Positions 26,301 to 32,975 of a stretch of 64,000 nt of DNA are shown here, piece by piece. The stretch covers positions 2,108,001-2,172,000 of the forward strand of contig WPIO01000059.1 of NCBI GenBank assembly GCA_009760855.2, in the 5' to 3' direction. Below the pieces are notes generated by a model. It saw only the letters and a list, made by a program, of their open reading frames with translations, searched no databases and was not told where the DNA came from. Numbering within the stretch: the first letter of the stretch is position 1; each line of letters opens with the position of its first letter. The stretch comes from Cristatella mucedo (lineage: Eukaryota > Bryozoa > Phylactolaemata > Cristatellidae). The position numbers and the translations under genes were made by a program.

Positions 26301-27132
26301 CCAGAGGTCGTAGATTCGAATCCTACAGTGGGTGATCCTTAATTGCAGATGCATGCGGTGGTGATAACCGTAAAGGTTCTTCTGTCGCTATTCAGAAGAG
26401 GCCGTTGAATCAGCTGGCATTTTTTTTTATAAGTCGATGCGTTGCTTGATCGGCAGCCAGTGCAGGTCGTCGAGAAGCGGTGCGATGTGGGGCAACTACG
26501 ACGTTCACGACGGACAAGCCTGGCTGCAGAGTTACCACATTAGTTACCATGGACGGCTAGCTTGAAAAGAGACTGCTAACTTTCAGGGACAGCTGCAAGG
26601 CAGCCTGCCATGCAGCCTAGGCTCAACTCCCGAGACTAGCGTGACAGACTCTTTGTCGACAGAAAATGTACCCAGATGTTCAAGGGTTCAGTTCGAGCTA
26701 CTCGAACCAAGCGATTGGGTCGGCCGTATTTTAGTGTGAAACCAGAGACAGAATCTTTCAGGGAGGGGGTAGGAGGAGCTGAATTGCATAAGTTCAGTGC
26801 CTCAGAATTGGCACAAACCTGGCTTCTGCTTTAATAATGCCAGTGTCTCATGGTCTGGGAGAGACAGGGTGAACAGATAGACAAGACAGAAACAGTCCGA
26901 CTCGAGACAAAAGCAGAGAGACAAACATGGACGGCCAAGAGAGTGATGCACAATTAGGGAAGTCCACGATCTAGACATCATGTACAAAGAGATAGACAAA
27001 GAAATATAGCAGGACACATACAAACAGACAGACAGAGAGAAAGACACACACACGGACACAGACTGAGAGACACACTGATAGGGAGATAAATTGAGGGTGG
27101 GACAGAGGAAGACAGAGAGGTGGGACAGAGGA

Positions 27133-27222
<90 letters not shown>

Positions 27223-28386
27223 TCAGAAAGAGACTGATAATAATAATAATAATTATAATAACAATAAAGATGATAATGCACTTGATAAAGTGCCCCTAGA
27301 TAACTCAATCTCTTTCTAGGCGTTTTACATTCGCTGCAAAGGAAACACGATCGAATGGTGAGTGGTATTATGCTTGATAAACAACCACACATATTAAGAC
27401 TGAGAGGCATCTACCACTGAGAGAGGCACTGATGAGACATATACACAGAATGGGTCAGCTGATTCAAGCAGTCTGATAGCTATAGGTGAGCTGATTCAAC
27501 AGCCTCGTTAACATAGCGGAAGAGGAGCCTTAAAGTCTGCTGCCAGCGGGGAATAGCAGCCACGGCTCTTCTGCTGCTACATAAATGAGGCTGTTGGATC
27601 AGCTGTCCTTTACCTATAAGCCTGCTTGCAGTGGGGAATAAAGAATTGTCTGCTGCTTGGAGAAAACCCACGACCTGTATAGTACAGATGAGCAACTTGC
27701 CCTTAAGCTAAGATTCAGGGGCTACATGTCGATGGCATGCATCAACGCAGGGTGGACAAGTTTAAAGACCTAGCTCTGGGATCTACCTTGTCCTACGACT
27801 GCCTAAATAACTACTAAGACCAGCAGTCATTGGGGTATAGTACTGCAGTACTGCCACTAGGAGACCACCGGTCGGCAGTCTAGTCAAGCCTGATATGACA
27901 AAGCCATATGCCTCCTGGCTAGAGATGGGCAGGAAACGATGCATTGACTTCAGCACAAGGCAAGGCCCGGTTGGTGGGGGGGGGGTAGAGGGGCTCAAGC
28001 GCAGCATTAAGAAGTTTGGACAACTCTGGTCTGAACAGCAGCAGCAGTCTGAGTATCAACAAGGAGCCGGACGAGCCAAACGAGTATCAGCTGCACATGA
28101 CTCTTACCATTAATGGCATCACTGTAGCCCTAGCAGTGCCTGCTAATAAAATAGAGGCATGAGTCAGCCACGCATGAGTAGGTTAGCAGTAGCTACAGCC
28201 AAACATGGACTTGGTGTATGCACCAACCTCTTCTAGGGGCAGTAGGTGTAGCATCTCATACCTACCACTTCTGCCCTAGGCCCGGAGTTCCTAAACTTCA
28301 TACCACGACCACCTGTTCATACCCAATATGGCTTAGTTCCCCTGTGGGACAGTTTGCATCACACCGGTCTGCGGTCTGACTGATTG

Positions 28387-28477
<91 letters not shown>

Positions 28478-31400
28478 ATAATACAGTTGCTCTTAACAAG
28501 CATGCTCCAGTTCATTCCATCCGTGTACAAAGTCGTGGAGATTCCTTTGAATTTACACAAAAACTCCTAAGATGTGGCAGGTTGAGTCGGATGAAGATCT
28601 AATCAATTTCAAAGACTTCCTTCGAGTTTACATCCGGAAGCTTAAAAAAGCCAGGGCTTATTTTTTCACTCGAAAGCCGAATTCCTGCCAGACCCTAAAC
28701 AGATTGATATGACAGTAAACCGTTTACTGGCCAATGCTGAGAGGTCTGACTCCCCAGATATCAAGGGCTCAGCCGAAAAGTTTTCTGTCTTCTTTACTGG
28801 AAAAATTGTGCATATTCGTGCCTCCATTAAGCAATCTCCGACTAAAACAATCGTGGTTCTACAACTTGTGAGCTTCCTTAAAAGGTTCTCTGAGGTTTCT
28901 GTATGCAATGTGGCTATCTTAATAAGGTCTAGCAAAAAGGGCTCATCTCTGGAAGACCCTATACCATCATCTCTGTAGTCGTCACTGGCAGACCAACTTA
29001 GCCCTGCCATAACCAAGATTTTTAATGCTTCTTTGGGAAAAGGGGTCGTCCCCAAGTCCTTCAAATCGTCAATCGTTAGACCCATTCTTAAAAAGCCTGG
29101 ATTAGATAAAGAGGTCCTAGGAAACTATCGCCCAGTTTCCCTTCTTCCTTTCTTGTCAAAGATTCTTGAAAAAATTATTGCTAAGCAGCTGGTTGAACAT
29201 ATTGAAAATAATGAAATGTCAGATACATTTCAATCAGGGTTCAAGAGGCAGCACTCCACTGAAACTGCTCTCCTCCGTGTTAACAATGACATTCTTTGTG
29301 GCAACGACGACGGGAATGTCACTACCCTAGCTCTGCTAGATCTGTCTGCTGCCTTCGACACCATTGATCACGATATTCTGCTTGAACGATTGAGAACAAC
29401 GATCGGTCTGGCAGACGAAGCACTGCCGTGGCTGAAATCGTACTTATCTTCAATCGTTCAATCCGTGTCGTGTGGGGGTCAGGTCTCACATACGAGAAGG
29501 GTCACCTGTGGAGTCCCTCAAGTGTCTGCACTCAGTCCCTTACTGTTCTCCATTTATAATCAGCCTCTGGGAAAAGTGATTAAGGCCCATGGAATAGGAT
29601 ATCACTTTTATGCTGACGGTACTCAGCTGCATTTGTCATTCAAACCGTCGGAATCTGCTGCAGTAACTAAGAAACTGAATGCTTGCCTTGCCGACATTCG
29701 ATCCTGGATGTCGGAAAACTTCTTTGAACTAAATGACGATAAAACCAAACTGCTGCTCATAGGATGCCCTAAGCCTGAGGCTGGATTAAAAGGCTTAGCT
29801 CTTCTAATAGGTGATGCTATTGTGTGACCATCACCACGTGCTCGAAATTTAGGTGTTGTTGTCGACAGCTGCCTCAATTTTAAAAGCTTCATTCAAAAGA
29901 CTGCTTCTACAGCTAGCCATCACGTCCGAACCCTATCCAAGATTAGGAGCTGTCTTCCACAGTGGCTTGAAAAATATTTAGCTAGCTTCATAGTTCTGTC
30001 TCGGCTTGATTATTATAATTCCCTTTTGGCTGGGCTACCAAAGAAAGCAACTAGGCCGCTGCAGCTGACCATGAATATGGCTGCAAGGCTAGTTTTCAAG
30101 TTCCAGAGGTTTGAGCACGTGTCTCCTTAGCTAAAAGAACTAGGATGGATGTCGGTTGAGCAACGGATACAGAGCAAAGTTCTTATGCTGACCCACGAGG
30201 CCCGCCACGGATTGGCTCCTTCGTACCTTGCTGAACTGTTGTATCAGTTTCAGCCTGTTCGCACCCTCAGGTCCTGTGTGGACAATAAATTAGCCGTCCC
30301 ATTCCTCCACTTAAAGACCATTGGCGACAGAAGCTTTAGCTCTGCAGGTCCTAGACTGTGGAACTTGCTTCCACAATTCTTAGGCAACGACAACCACTCT
30401 CCTACTGCCGACTATGGCACATCCTTTTCAGCGGTCCTGAGCTGCTCCTTCCGTGCTACTCACTATCTCAACTGCTCTGCTGACTCTGCTATGCTTCCCA
30501 CCTTCTCTTTGTTGCGTGAGACGAAGTCTGTTGGCTACCGAATGCGTACCGAAAGCCACTTAGGCTGTGAGTGCTCTATACAAAACTCTCCTGCGTAACA
30601 CCCATATAGTCTTTGTGACTTTGTTGAGTTACAGACGGAGATACATACATACTTGATAAAGCGCCCTCAAAGAACTTAATCTCTTTCTAGGGGCTTTACA
30701 TTTGCTGCTGCCAAGGAAACACGATCGAATGATGAGTGGTATCATTTTTGATAAACAACACGAATAACAAGGTTAGGGTTGATATATACAGGGTCAGCAT
30801 GTAAGTGTGGTTAGTGGCAGCATGCAACAGTGTCAGCACACATAAGCACATAAAGGACAAATCACAGGTACCCACTAAATGCTGTCATAAATAGGCATGT
30901 TTTTAATTTTTTATTAAATGTGGTCAAGTCAGGGGATGTCATGATGGAAAGTCGAGACAGAGAGTGACAGAGAGAGAGTCTGGGAGAGAGTGAGAGAGAT
31001 TTTGCTAAAGCACACGAACGTGTGCACAGGTTTGGCAAAAAAGCACTATACCCAGTCGGTGGGGAGCTGCAACCCCTCCCTTATCTCCCTGCCTTGCATA
31101 AGAAATGCATATGCACAAGTCCATATTAGGACCGCACGAGAAAACGGCTAGCCCCTGGGTCTTAGTCCAGTCGGAAGGTGCTTGCTTGTCACGACCAAGG
31201 TTGTGGGTTCGAGTCCTTTGGTAGGCAATCCTTTATTGCTAAATGCAAGCAGTGTTGACAGCTGTTAAGGCTCTTCAGTAGTCGAATAAATGAGGGTGTT
31301 AAATCAGCAAACTTCTAACCCTTAATTAGGTACCCCATGCATTCACAGGTAAGGTATTTTATTATACCTTACGGCACACATATCTGGCTTGTATGTGATA

Positions 31401-32928
31401 CTGCTTCACGTGAATGACAAAAGTACCAGCATACATTGCTCAGGCTACACCATACGAACGAAGTAAGAGCATGGCAGGTGTAGCCATACCATATAACCAT
31501 CCCAGTAGGACATCGGCCAATTACCCCCCTCCCCCCCCCCGGCTGTCAATGTTAGAGAGTCCTTTGTACTCTCACTGCTAAGCCACCTTTCCACAAGTGA
31601 AGCTGCATGTACATAAATCGGAACTTCATTCGACTCAAGGGAAAGGACACCTGTGATGCTAGCATCAGCCAATCAACCGATCCCAATTTCGGGATCGCCC
31701 TGGTCTTGGCCAGCTGCCCTTGCACACCCAGAGCATCTGCCGGTGCCTGTCCAGCCTTCTCGGACGCTGGCGGCCAATAAATTAGCAAACCTCACTGGTA
31801 GGACAACATCTGGACAACAACTGCCTCGGCTCAGCCAGGCTCTGGAGCAATCCAAGTCATGTCAAATAGGGCAAACGCCCAACATTCACTGTTGGCGTTA
31901 GGTGCACCTGCACCACACGATAGGGTGCCGGCGGTGCAATATTTCGGCAGCGACGCCTCGGACGCTTTGGAAGAAGAAGCAAACGCAGCAAACGAATATC
32001 GAATGTCGACGATTTATTTGTGCAGCCACTGCTCAGCTGAGTACAGGCTGGTGGGGGTGGGTGGGTGGGTGAGTGGCAGGAGTTCAGACCAAAATGGTGA
32101 GGGGGCTCACGAAAAATACTGAAGTAGGACACTTCGGTCTGTGCTCTGCCGACAGCTCCGCAAGCTAGCTGCGGCGTCCCTCACGAAGAGAGATACATAC
32201 AGACATACGAGCACTTTCACCAGCAGGCTGGCACATCTGGTCACATGACTAAACACAATAGTGTGCGCGCCGACGCTGATTGCACCGTGAAAGCTTCCTC
32301 GTGCTTTGACTGCCGACGAACGCATGAATAGCGTGGCAAAGCAATTACTTTTGACTCTTTGCACTGCTCTATTCCCACGGAATTCATGCTGCTATCTATG
32401 GCTCCAAAGGAAGGCACCACATGAGCTAGCATCTATCGCATCCAAGAGCCAACATCAAAATCCGGCACGGCCACAGCTGTCACAGCAAGGCTAACATCGG
32501 TGACGCCCTCGGGAAACTCGATTTCGGTACACTAGCATCTGGAGTACAGTGGTGTGCTGTCTACACTATGCTGGTCTGAAAATGGAGCTGCTGGAATGTC
32601 CGCCAAGAGCAGCTGGAGCAGCAGCTACTGCTGCTGGGAGACACTTTCCTGCATCGCCCACAGGACACATCCAGCGGCTCACAATAAATAGCCTTAAATA
32701 GGCAAGGACAGGTTAGGATCCAAGTACTAGGAAACGCCCAGTCCAAAGAACATAATGCAGGCTTGAATGAAATTGACTTGCAGAATTAACTGATAAAGGG
32801 GTTGCCGTGTGCGACCACATTGGCAGCCCTTACAGACTAGAGAACTTAGCGAACCACACTGCATCTGCCTGCTCCCCGGCAGCTCAGCTGCAGCAAACGG
32901 CAGGGGGCAGGGGGCAGGGGGCTGTACC

Positions 32929-32975
<47 letters not shown>

